Positions 38,933-47,447 of a DNA stretch of 64,000 nucleotides are shown here, piece after piece; within the stretch, counting starts at the first letter, position 1; each line of letters opens with the position of its first letter. The translations under genes and the position numbers were made by a program. The notes below the pieces were generated by a model, which was not told the origin of the DNA, did not search any database, and saw only the letters and a list, made by a program, of their open reading frames with translations. The stretch covers positions 106,966 to 170,965 of the forward strand of contig JAAVDX010000001.1 of assembly GCA_014801585.1 (NCBI GenBank), read 5' to 3'. This DNA comes from Bacteroides sp. Its GTDB lineage: Bacteria; Bacteroidota; Bacteroidia; Bacteroidales; Muribaculaceae.

Positions 38933-40237
38933 TTATCGATCGGTAAGAATAATCAGAATCTCAGTGCGCCGGAGCAGTGGATATATCTGCGAGCGTATTC
39001 TCTGGTAGGCTGCCGGCCCTGCCAGTTCTCTGAGAGTTTTTTCTCTCCGATCCGATTGCTTAATTCCACTCAATGCAGCCATTAATCCTTCATATTTTCC
39101 CGGGAAAGATTCCTTAAGCATTTGAGTGAGTCCTTCCCAGTCTTCCCCTTCTCCTTCTACAATTATATCCTCAGGCACTTCGGAGAGTCGATTGAGCAGG
39201 TAATCGGCCACTCCTACGGCGCGTTCTTCCGAGAGGCGGATATTATGTGAGTATGTATGTTCGGGAGAAGCATATCCTCTTATGCGGATAGATTTTATGT
39301 AAGAAGAGGGAATTGCTGATATTTCAGCTGCCACACTATCAAGGTGTGACAATTCGGTCGGGTTGCTTATTCCCGACAATATGCCAGTTTTGTCAACTTT
39401 GTAATGGATGATGTGGCGGATCGTATCAGGATAATCTGTACGGAGATTCCCGGCCGGTTTGATAATGGAAGAATTATACGTGTTGCCGGGTAGTGAATCC
39501 GGCAAGCTGTCTATGGGAGATGGAATATCTGATTTCTTGTTATGAGATGATATGAGGGTGTCTCCTTCAACCTGCGGAAAGTATTGTTCAGAATCAGGCA
39601 GAAGGGGTTTCTTCTTATCTTTCTTATTGGAGAAGAGGCTATAAATAACGGAAATACCTGCATCTGTCAGACCTGCGACATCGCGATTACGCCCGGATTC
39701 CCGGCGACCGCAACTGCCACACCTATATCTGTCATATTTGAGATGAAGCCAGCCGCCTCCTATCGAGGCCTCAATACCCCATCTGTCGGAGAGTGGCCAA
39801 CGGTAGCCGTAGCCAATACCGATTCCGATTACACTCCCCTCGTATCTGTGGGTTTGAAGAGCATGAATAAATGAAATTCCTCCGATATTATAGCGGCCAC
39901 CTAAGGCGTTGAGGTCGACAAAACCTCCTTTGTCAATGGATTTCAGATGATAACGTGCATCGAGTTTCCATAGCCAATGATGGAGTTTCGGATTGACGTT
40001 GATTCCCGTATCATCTTTGTGATTGGGAAATTTAAAAGCGTTGTAACCGAGAGAGAGTGAAAGCGAGTAATGCCGGCTGATATTCCAGTCGACACCCATA
40101 TTCGGAGTTGTGGTAAGCCAGTACAGGGAATTGGTGCGCAACGCCGCTCCATTCATTTCGGAATGGGCGGAGAAGGGCGAAATCACGATAACAGTCCACA
40201 GACATATGTGCGAGATAATCCGGAACGTTGTGCTCAT
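38933..40237 (-). CDS. DUF3575 protein with C-terminal OmpA-like domain
   Basis: 'LRTNSLYWLTTTPNMGVDWNISRHYSLSLSLGYNAF'; OmpA-like 'IRIRGYASPEHTYSHNIRLSEERAVGVADYL'. Start trimmed to MSTTFRIIS. Confidence 0.8.
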   Translation of the reverse strand: MSTTFRIISHICLWTVIVISPFSAHSEMNGAALRTNSLYWLTTTPNMGVDWNISRHYSLSLSLGYNAFKFPNHKDDTGINVNPKLHHWLWKLDARYHLKSIDKGGFVDLNALGGRYNIGGISFIHALQTHRYEGSVIGIGIGYGYRWPLSDRWGIEASIGGGWLHLKYDRYRCGSCGRRESGRNRDVAGLTDAGISVIYSLFSNKKDKKKPLLPDSEQYFPQVEGDTLISSHNKKSDIPSPIDSLPDSLPGNTYNSSIIKPAGNLRTDYPDTIRHIIHYKVDKTGILSGISNPTELSHLDSVAAEISAIPSSYIKSIRIRGYASPEHTYSHNIRLSEERAVGVADYLLNRLSEVPEDIIVEGEGEDWEGLTQMLKESFPGKYEGLMAALSGIKQSDRREKTLRELAGPAAYQRIRSQIYPLLRRTEILIILTDR

Positions 40238-40310
40238 AGAGGGTGTTTCTCCTTTGCAATCATGGTTCCTGAGTGATTGCCCTGTTGAGAAATAACACTC
40301 TAAAGTGAAA

Positions 40311-40610
40311 AAGCGTAGGAACCTTATCATTACCGTTCCCAACTACAGGCTCTCGCACAGCCTATCCGGAGGAACGGTAACGTGTAGAGCCTACGCTTGG
40401 TATGTAATTATCCATAGTCAGGATTCCTTTGAAAGGAACCCCGACCTACAGATGGATACAATCCACGTAACATCTACCGCCACCCGTTCTTGATCCGGAT
40501 TAGAATTTGCGAGATTCGTAGTCGTCAAGAACAAGCGCTGATAAACGCTAAATCAATATGTCATCAGACCCGCCCCGAGATCCCTTGACCGGGCTCTACT
40601 TGCGGTCTGC
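40311..40610 (-). ncRNA. Long structured 5' leader / candidate cis-regulatory RNA of the fimbrial operon
   Basis: Nested helices 40311-40319/40390-40398, 40330-40339/40371-40380 and 40347-40351/40359-40363; further upstream helices TTCTTGA/TCAAGAA, AGCG/CGCT and CAGACC/GGTCTG. Confidence 0.5.
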
Positions 40611-40615
40611 GGACG

Positions 40616-40646
40616 CAAAATTACAATATTTTTTTTATTCTGCAAT
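40616..40646 (-). promoter_or_regulatory. Putative fimbrial operon promoter
   Basis: Minus strand: ATTG - 19 bp - TAATTTTG. Confidence 0.5.
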
Positions 40647-40765
40647 AATTTTCCAATATATTTTTCTTTCAACAAAATCAATATTAATCATGATTTCCGG
40701 CGAATCCGGTTGTAACTTTGCAGCGTCAATACGATTTTTGAACTTTTAATTACTTCTATTTTTTT

Positions 40766-41185
40766 ATGGATAAAGTAAATGTTTTTAGGGCTGCTGATAA
40801 GGCGGCTAAAAAGAAGAAAAGCTCCTTCATTGAGGAGCTTGAGTATCTCTTTCAGGATTTTGCCGAGTCGGGTCGTCTCAGGGAGTATTTCACGCAGTTG
40901 GAACCTGCAGAACAGGCTGTTTTCGCGAAGAATATGGTCCCTTACGTGGAAGTCAAGGCGAAGGATCGATTGGATGCCGAGACCCGGAGGGAGAAATCTG
41001 CCACGGGGCGCGAGAACGATGCTCGCCATCTGGCATGGTATCGTCAGTTGGTCCGCAAGATGACGGAATCGGCCGGCGAGAGTGACACCAGTGCCAAGAG
41101 TGATACTGTCGGTAAGATCTGTACCGAGCCGGTGATTCGTATGTCCCTCAACGGTGATGTGGGAAGCGTCAGCGCACCACCGTGA
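40766..41185 (+). CDS. Hypothetical protein
   Basis: 139-aa ORF, charged N-terminus; 17-bp convergent overlap with the next gene. Confidence 0.6.
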   Translation: MDKVNVFRAADKAAKKKKSSFIEELEYLFQDFAESGRLREYFTQLEPAEQAVFAKNMVPYVEVKAKDRLDAETRREKSATGRENDARHLAWYRQLVRKMTESAGESDTSAKSDTVGKICTEPVIRMSLNGDVGSVSAPP

Positions 41186-42050
41186 TATGAAAGCACGGAG
41201 ATTTACGCTCGTATTTCACCATGCAGCGCCCTTCGGCATGAAGATCGCGGATCACTTCGGCAAGGATAAGTTTCAGATCGCCGTAGTTGGCATCGTCAGG
41301 CCCGCTGACGGCATTAAATTTATTGTAGGCTATGTCGAAGGTCGTGGCATACTGATGAGTGGATTGCTCAGTAGCGTTGCGATTGACACGCCGGAGTTTC
41401 TTCACCGTGACGGGCGTGCGCAGCAGACTGGTGACTACCATCCGATAGTCGCCTCCACGACGCGATTTTACCGAATCACGGAAAGCCCGACCTATATCGT
41501 GGAGCAGCCGATCGGCCTCCGGAATGAGATATGGATAGGAGTGGGTCAGCTCCTCCACCATGAAATCTTCGTTAGTCTCAATTCTGACAAGCGGTCGCTT
41601 CGTATGGTAATATGATCGCAGATCGGTGATAGGGTCGATTCCCAATCGCTCGGCATGAAGAAGCTGGAAATGATTGGAATCATTGAAGAGTTCGGCAAGA
41701 TTGCCGAGGTTTCGGCCGGTGACTACTCGTCTGCGCGGGGTTTCGTCGACAGGAGCCGCTACTGAGGATGCGGTAGCCGTATCAGCGGTTTTAGACTCGG
41801 ACGGGTCGACGCCCGGTTGGGATGTAGCCGGGGCGGGCGAATCGAGAGCTTCGGGCTCTTCTTCCTCTTCCGATGGAATTTCGGCGTATACCTCTCCCCC
41901 TTTCTCTACCCATTGGTCGGCCGTGATGGTCTCTTTGTAGGAAGCACCACCCGATTTCCCATCGCCACAAGCGGCAACGGCCACCATCAGAATGATGGCA
42001 GCCGTCATTAGCATGATTTTCTTAATTTCCTGAGTTGCAATTTTATTCAT
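41169..42050 (-). CDS. DUF5715-like lipoprotein (peptidase-like)
   Basis: Lipobox; 'MVVTSLLRTPVTVKKLRRVNRNATEQSTHQYATTFDIAYNKF'. Confidence 0.75.
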   Translation of the reverse strand: MNKIATQEIKKIMLMTAAIILMVAVAACGDGKSGGASYKETITADQWVEKGGEVYAEIPSEEEEEPEALDSPAPATSQPGVDPSESKTADTATASSVAAPVDETPRRRVVTGRNLGNLAELFNDSNHFQLLHAERLGIDPITDLRSYYHTKRPLVRIETNEDFMVEELTHSYPYLIPEADRLLHDIGRAFRDSVKSRRGGDYRMVVTSLLRTPVTVKKLRRVNRNATEQSTHQYATTFDIAYNKFNAVSGPDDANYGDLKLILAEVIRDLHAEGRCMVKYERKSPCFHITVVR

Positions 42051-42405
42051 CGGGAAGTGTGAATTTCACGGGGATGGTCACAGTCTGCTCTACAGGTTTC
42101 CCGCCTTTTTCGGCCGGAGTCCATGAGGGCATCGACTTCACCAGGCGGATTGCCTCCTGCTCAAGATCCGGATCGAGCATACGGACTATCTTTATCTGTC
42201 CGATAGTACCGTCGGGGAGCACTGCAAATTCTACGTTGACTACCCCTTCGATACCGTTGTCGGAAGCGGCTTTGGGATATTTCATATTCTCGCTGAGATA
42301 GGTCTGCAGTGCAGCATCGCCACCGGGAAATGCGGGAGCGGAATCAGCCGATGCGGCCAGGGATATTCCAAGCGCAAGGGCGAACGTGGTCAGTAATTTC
42401 TTCAT
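42043..42405 (-). CDS. TonB C-terminal-domain protein (energy transducer-like)
   Basis: 'YPKAASDNGIEGVVNVEFAVLPDGTIGQIKIVRMLDPDLEQEAIRLVKSMPSWTPAEKGGKPVEQTVTIPVKF'. Start trimmed to MKKLLTTF. Confidence 0.88.
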   Translation of the reverse strand: MKKLLTTFALALGISLAASADSAPAFPGGDAALQTYLSENMKYPKAASDNGIEGVVNVEFAVLPDGTIGQIKIVRMLDPDLEQEAIRLVKSMPSWTPAEKGGKPVEQTVTIPVKFTLPDE

Positions 42406-42466
42406 CTTATCTGAGAGTTTTTGGGGGTGAAGGACGAGAACGGACGGGGTATAACCCGGGGATGGG

Positions 42467-42994
42467 TCAGTCGGCCAGACGGTCAGCCAGCGATCGGCAG
42501 GCATCTTCGAGGAGGTCGAGCACTATCTCAAAACCTTCCGCACCTTCATAGTAGGGGTCGGGGACGTGGTCGAAGTGGGAATAGGCACGGCTGAAATCGG
42601 TCATTCTGACGATCTTCGCGTCCTCCTCTTCCGTACGTGCAAACCCACGCAGGGATGAGATATTACTGTCGTCCATCCCGATGATGAGGTCGAAATCCTC
42701 GAAGTCGGAATATTTCACCGGACGGCTGCGATGAGTCAGTTCGTAGCCACGCCGACGCGCATGAATTCGCATACGTTGATCGGGAAGTTCGCCACGATGG
42801 CCGGCATACATTCCGCCTGAGTCAAGGGTGATTATGCTATCGAGACCGCGATGCTTCAGTTCCTGACGCATCACCTCCTCCGCTGCCGGAGAACGGCAGA
42901 TATTGCCGAGGCATACGAAGAGGATGGCGGCGTGACCCTCACGCGCTATCTTGTCTTTTACTCTCGTGAGAGCTGCTTCAGTCTGCGGCTTCAT
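42467..42994 (-). CDS. Low-molecular-weight protein-tyrosine phosphatase
   Basis: 'ILFVCLGNICRSPAAEEVM' and 'VPDPYYEGAEGFEIVLDLLEDAC'. Confidence 0.95.
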   Translation of the reverse strand: MKPQTEAALTRVKDKIAREGHAAILFVCLGNICRSPAAEEVMRQELKHRGLDSIITLDSGGMYAGHRGELPDQRMRIHARRRGYELTHRSRPVKYSDFEDFDLIIGMDDSNISSLRGFARTEEEDAKIVRMTDFSRAYSHFDHVPDPYYEGAEGFEIVLDLLEDACRSLADRLAD

Positions 42995-43877
42995 CGGGAG
43001 TGACTGTAGATTTAGCCTCGGCTTTTGTCAGAACGATTGTGAACGATACGAGTTCGGATCCCTTCAGACCGTAGCGTTGCGCGAAGCGGCCGAGGATTGC
43101 CTGGGCATAGGTGTAGAATGTGCGGGTCTCACCGGGTCGCATTGACAGCATGGCTTGAGTAGCCGGACCGGCATACATCTTGCCTACCTCCAGGTCGGGA
43201 TTGTCGCGGCGGTCGATCACCTTGCCGGAGAGATCGGAGATCGTCATTGAGAATCCGACCTTATCGCCCTCTTTGATCTTCTCACCTTCTCCGCCCTTCG
43301 CTGCAGCGGCATAGAGGGAGGCGTTGATCATCTGAAGCTTATCCTTTGAAGCGAAATCTTTGAGAGTAGCTTCTGCCTCCATGCGGTCTTCAGCGTCTTT
43401 GCGTGCCTGAAGAGTCATGGTCAGTTCGGTAAATCCGCGCTGCACGTCGCCGGGGTTGAGGATAGAGTCGTTCTTCAGACCATCTTCGAAGGCGTCGATG
43501 AGCACTTTCTTGTTGACCGTCGTCTTATAATCGGATGCAAATTCCTTCATCTGCATGGCGAGCTGAACACCGGCATAGAAACCCTGATTGTAGGAGTCGT
43601 CGTCGCGGACTGCGTCGTAGCCTGCGCGAAGACCTTTCAGATAGCTGTCGCGGGCTTCGCGCGACTTCAGGAGCGTGTCCTGACGGGCCGCTCCCCAGAA
43701 TTCGAGAGATGCCATCTGGCCTACGTAGTAGCCTACGGAGTCGCCGGTAGTGAGATTCTTATAGTCGCCGAGTGTGCGCACCTGTGAATCTCCTTCGGAA
43801 TTGCCGGAGCAAGCGGAGAGAGCTGCAGCCGCCGTAAGGGCTGCCAAAGCGGAATATAATGTGTTTTTGAGTTTCAT
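42978..43877 (-). CDS. FKBP-type peptidyl-prolyl isomerase-like lipoprotein
   Basis: Lipobox; FKBP N-terminal-like region; 'GDKVGFSMTISDLSGKVIDRRDNPDLEVGKMYAGPATQAMLSMRPGETRTFYTYAQAILG'. Confidence 0.75.
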   Translation of the reverse strand: MKLKNTLYSALAALTAAAALSACSGNSEGDSQVRTLGDYKNLTTGDSVGYYVGQMASLEFWGAARQDTLLKSREARDSYLKGLRAGYDAVRDDDSYNQGFYAGVQLAMQMKEFASDYKTTVNKKVLIDAFEDGLKNDSILNPGDVQRGFTELTMTLQARKDAEDRMEAEATLKDFASKDKLQMINASLYAAAAKGGEGEKIKEGDKVGFSMTISDLSGKVIDRRDNPDLEVGKMYAGPATQAMLSMRPGETRTFYTYAQAILGRFAQRYGLKGSELVSFTIVLTKAEAKSTVTPDEAAD

Positions 43878-43923
43878 ATCTTAGTAATAATTTATCTTTC
43901 AATATATTATATGAGAAATATCT

Positions 43924-44094
43924 TTAGTTGGCTATCGCGGAGTCTTCGGCTACGTCTGCCACGGGGATTACGACATGCACCGTTTCGCCTGTCGGCTCCA
44001 TGTTGTGGGCCTTTCTGCCTTCGCATGATGCGAGGGAGACGGCAAGAGCCATGAAGATACCGGTCAGAGCCGCGTAGGAGATTGTCTTTTTCAT
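43924..44094 (-). CDS. Small lipoprotein
   Basis: MKKTISYAALTGIFMALAVSLASCEGRK lipobox; start trimmed. Confidence 0.55.
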   Translation of the reverse strand: MKKTISYAALTGIFMALAVSLASCEGRKAHNMEPTGETVHVVIPVADVAEDSAIAN

Positions 44095-44138
44095 TTTTTC
44101 GGTCTTTTCTGCAAATATAGCGAAAAAAAATGAAATAA

Positions 44139-44193
44139 AGACTTCATTCCTCAATTCAATTGACGAAATAGTCGTAATTGTGGAATGAAGTCT
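44139..44193 (-). terminator. Hairpin followed by T tract (minus strand)
   Basis: AGACTTCATTCC ... GGAATGAAGTCT then TTTATTTCATTTTTTTT. Confidence 0.7.
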
Positions 44194-44294
44194 CTTATTC
44201 GGATGTAAGCATTTACATGTGTCAAAGAGCCGTCCCTGCATTTTTCGGAGTATTCCTCCGAAGAGTCCACAGGGAGCATCAGGTCAGTGGTACC

Positions 44295-44912
44295 TTACTG
44301 AGCTACCTGCACCTGCGGAGTCTGAGCGCCGTCCTGCACCTCAATCAGCTCTACCTGGAAGATCAGGGGTGCGTTCGGGGGAACCGGGCCGCCTCCCTGC
44401 TCGCCATAGGCGAGGTCAGCGGGAATGTAGAATTCATAGACTGCCCCTTCTTTCATGAGTTGCAGTCCTTCGGTCCAGCCTTTGATCACTCCGTTGAGGG
44501 GGAAGGAGATAGGCTCGCCACGTTGGTAGGAGCTGTCGAATTCGGTAGCGTCAAGGTCGGTAAGCTGGCCGGCGTAGTTTACTTTCACTGTGTCGGTAGC
44601 CTTCGGCTGCTTGCCTGTGCCCTCTTTGATGACGGCATATTTAAGGCCCGATGCCGTCTCTACATATGTAGAGTCGGCTGCTGAGGTGGTTGCCGCCTTG
44701 TTGGCTTCGTTTTTGAAGAAGTCGGCCGAGTAGGGCATCTGAGTCTTACCTTTCGGAACGATCTCTCCTTCGAGGGGCTCATTCTTAGCGACCTCCTGAG
44801 CAGGATTGCTGTCGGCGGCGGCTTTCTCTTTGTTGCTGCATGATGGGAGCATCATGCAAATAGCGGCGGCGGCAAAAGCCGTCGTCGCAATTCTGACAAT
44901 AGATTTTTTCAT
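44295..44912 (-). CDS. FKBP-type peptidyl-prolyl cis-trans isomerase (lipoprotein)
   Basis: 'DTVKVNYAGQLTDLDATEFDSSYQRGEPISFPLNGVIKGWTEGLQLMKEGAVYEFYIPADLAYGEQGG'. Confidence 0.92.
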   Translation of the reverse strand: MKKSIVRIATTAFAAAAICMMLPSCSNKEKAAADSNPAQEVAKNEPLEGEIVPKGKTQMPYSADFFKNEANKAATTSAADSTYVETASGLKYAVIKEGTGKQPKATDTVKVNYAGQLTDLDATEFDSSYQRGEPISFPLNGVIKGWTEGLQLMKEGAVYEFYIPADLAYGEQGGGPVPPNAPLIFQVELIEVQDGAQTPQVQVAQ

Positions 44913-44982
44913 CTGTCGGTAATATTTTTTCAATAGTTTTCCGTAGCCGGAGTCTGACTCCGACGCGGACCGGGAGTTGGCT

Positions 44983-45576
44983 TTATGCCTTCTTCGCAAC
45001 CTTGATGAGCTCAACCTCGAATACGAGTGTCGAGTGGGGCGGAATTACGTTCGGAATACCCTGCGGACCGTAAGCAAGGTCAGAGGGGATATAGAATTCA
45101 TACTTCGCACCTTCCTTCATCAGCTGCACACCTTCGGTCCAGCCGGGGATCACACGGTTGAGGGGGAATGTGGCAGGTTCACCGCGATTGATGCTGCTAT
45201 CGAAGACTGTGCCGTTGAGGAGCTTACCGGTGTAGTGGACGGTCACGTCATCTTCTGCTGTAGGCTGTGCCCCTTCGCCCTCTTTGAGAACTTTATACTG
45301 CAGACCGCTTGCCGTCACCTTGACGCCCTCTTTCTTGGCGTTCTCGTCGAGGAATGCTTTGGCCTCACCCTGTGCGGCTTCGGCTGCTTTCTTCTGGAGA
45401 TCTTCGAGATAGTCGTTGATGAGCTTCTGAGCCTCTTCGGCCGACATCTCGGGTGTGCCGCCGTCGAATGCTACTTTAACGCCATCCTTGAAGGAATCAT
45501 ACTGAATCTCCTTCACTCCCATTCCTTTCAACTGCATGCCCATGGCTAAGCCCCAGGCGTAAGATAATTTGTCCAT
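44983..45576 (-). CDS. FKBP-type peptidyl-prolyl cis-trans isomerase
   Basis: 'DDVTVHYTGKLLNGTVFDSSINRGEPATFPLNRVIPGWTEGVQLMKEGAKYEFYIPSDLAYG'. Confidence 0.95.
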   Translation of the reverse strand: MDKLSYAWGLAMGMQLKGMGVKEIQYDSFKDGVKVAFDGGTPEMSAEEAQKLINDYLEDLQKKAAEAAQGEAKAFLDENAKKEGVKVTASGLQYKVLKEGEGAQPTAEDDVTVHYTGKLLNGTVFDSSINRGEPATFPLNRVIPGWTEGVQLMKEGAKYEFYIPSDLAYGPQGIPNVIPPHSTLVFEVELIKVAKKA

Positions 45577-45910
45577 AATTAATTTTTTATATTAGTAATT
45601 TCTTGATTTTTAGAGTTAATAACTATGTTGATAATCTCGCAATGCACTCCGCCGGAGATGCTCCCCGACTGTGGAGCTTACGCTATTCAACCGGCAAAGT
45701 TCTTTAGACGGGTGGGAGTGCCGAAACTATCCCGCTTCGTCAATGTTATAACAATGCGGAGGGGCCGAAAGGCTCAGCCGATAAGGATTTTTAACATCCT
45801 CCCGTCGGATGTTTTCCACTCCCCACGGAATCATTATTCCGGCTATAATCTGAGATATCTCCGATCAGATATATCTCCCCCCTACCACCGTAAATTTTTC
45901 TCTATAAGCT

Positions 45911-46282
45911 ATGTCTTCATCTGAATCCAATCCCGCAGTTTCCCGAAAGGAAGCCCCGTTTAAGGCCACATGGCAGTCGCTGCTCCCTGAGGATGAGATC
46001 GGCCGCCAGCAGGCTATGAAGGAGCGTCTGCAACCGGGCCTGAGAGTGCGTCTGAATTTCGACGCCACGGAATTAGGCGAGTTCGTCTATACCGGTCTCT
46101 GGGACACGATGCACACGTTCTATCCCGCTCCGGAGAATAAATTCTCCTCTCCCCTCGCGGAGATCCTCCCGGAAGGACGCCGGCGTTATGCACGACGCGA
46201 TTTCCGCGGACGGGAGTTCCTGCAACTCCCTTATACCCTCCTTGCCGACGTGATCACGGCGATTCTTCCGCAGAAGGATTAG
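45911..46282 (+). CDS. Hypothetical protein
   Basis: 123-aa ORF with codon usage like its neighbours. Confidence 0.6.
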   Translation: MSSSESNPAVSRKEAPFKATWQSLLPEDEIGRQQAMKERLQPGLRVRLNFDATELGEFVYTGLWDTMHTFYPAPENKFSSPLAEILPEGRRRYARRDFRGREFLQLPYTLLADVITAILPQKD

Positions 46283-46330
46283 GTCAGAAAGGCTCTTACG
46301 GGCACATATCTGAGCGATTTTTATCGGATA

Positions 46331-47410
46331 TCAGACGTAATGCTCGCCGAAACGATCCTTTACGTCGTTGACTATCTGCTTGATTTTTTGCTCGTCTTCT
46401 ATGGGATAGATGACGAGTGCGTTGCCCGTATCCGAGATAACATAGTTGTTCAGTCCCTTGGCTACTACGATCTTTTCACGGTCGGAGATGGCGAAGACTG
46501 TGTCGTGGCAGTCTTGCTGAATCAGACGGCAGTTCTGAGTGACATTTCCGTCGGCATCGCGTGGCGAAATCTCATAAAGGGCTTTCCAGCTCCCTAAATC
46601 GCTCCAACCGATATCTACGGTCTCTACATATACGTTGCGTGCTTTCTCCATCACGGCATAGTCGATTGAATTCGACGGGGCCGAGGGGAAGGCGCGGTCG
46701 ATGAAGTCGGTCTCTTCGGAACCGGCGTAGAGTCCGTCTCCGCGATCGAATACGGCTGCCGTCTCCGGATCGTACAGGCGGAAAGCCTTGAGTATGGATT
46801 TTGCCGACCAAAGGAAGATTCCGGCATTCCAATAGAATTCTCCGCTTGACAGGAACACTTTCGCCAGCTCTAAATCGGGCTTTTCGGTGAAGGATCTTAC
46901 CTTGTAGAAGCCTTCGGTTCCGTCGATCGGGGAGGATTTCTGGATATAGCCGTAGCCCGTATGAGGCGACGAGGGGCGAATGCCGAGCGTCAGAAGCCGG
47001 TCGCCACCTTCTACGAATTCAAATCCTTTCAGGAGCGCTTCATGGAAGGCTTTCTCCTTGAGCACGAGATGATCCGAGGGCAATACTACCATCGAGCCTT
47101 CGGGGTCACGAGCGGCTATATGCTTGGCGGCCCAGCAGATGCATGGGGCAGTGTTGCGACGGGCCGGTTCGAGGAGGATGTTCTCCTCTTTGATATCGGG
47201 TAATTGCTCGCGAATAAGCGGCGCGTAGCGACGATTGGTAAGTAGGATGATCCTTTCTGCGGGTACGATATCGAGGATTCGGTCAAAGGTCATCTGAAGC
47301 AGACTGCGACCGCTGCCGAAGAAATCCAGAAATTGCTTCGGGCATGCTTCGCGACTGTAGGGCCAGAATCGTGAGCCGACTCCTCCGCACATTATCACGC
47401 AATAACGCAT
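46331..47410 (-). CDS. Mannose-1-phosphate guanylyltransferase
   Basis: 'VIMCGGVGSRFWPYSREACPKQFLDFFG', 'SFTEKPDLELAKVF', 'WNAGIFLW', 'DIGWSDLGSWKALYE'. Confidence 0.95.
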   Translation of the reverse strand: MRYCVIMCGGVGSRFWPYSREACPKQFLDFFGSGRSLLQMTFDRILDIVPAERIILLTNRRYAPLIREQLPDIKEENILLEPARRNTAPCICWAAKHIAARDPEGSMVVLPSDHLVLKEKAFHEALLKGFEFVEGGDRLLTLGIRPSSPHTGYGYIQKSSPIDGTEGFYKVRSFTEKPDLELAKVFLSSGEFYWNAGIFLWSAKSILKAFRLYDPETAAVFDRGDGLYAGSEETDFIDRAFPSAPSNSIDYAVMEKARNVYVETVDIGWSDLGSWKALYEISPRDADGNVTQNCRLIQQDCHDTVFAISDREKIVVAKGLNNYVISDTGNALVIYPIEDEQKIKQIVNDVKDRFGEHYV

Positions 47411-47447
47411 GGCATGAGATTTTTTGAGTTTTCGGGGTTATAGAAGG

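Noticed and set aside
40311-40610. TPP or cobalamin riboswitch in the fimbrial leader region
   Set aside because: Partial look-alikes (ACCCG..GATCCGGAT; AGTCAGGAT) are on the + strand, away from a sensible target, and lack the CTGAGA/GCGNAGGGA or complete B12-box cores.
40238-40650. Invertible promoter upstream of fimbriae
   Set aside because: The inverted repeats are nested helices about 10-90 bp apart in the leader, not flanking the proposed promoter, and no linked invertase is present.
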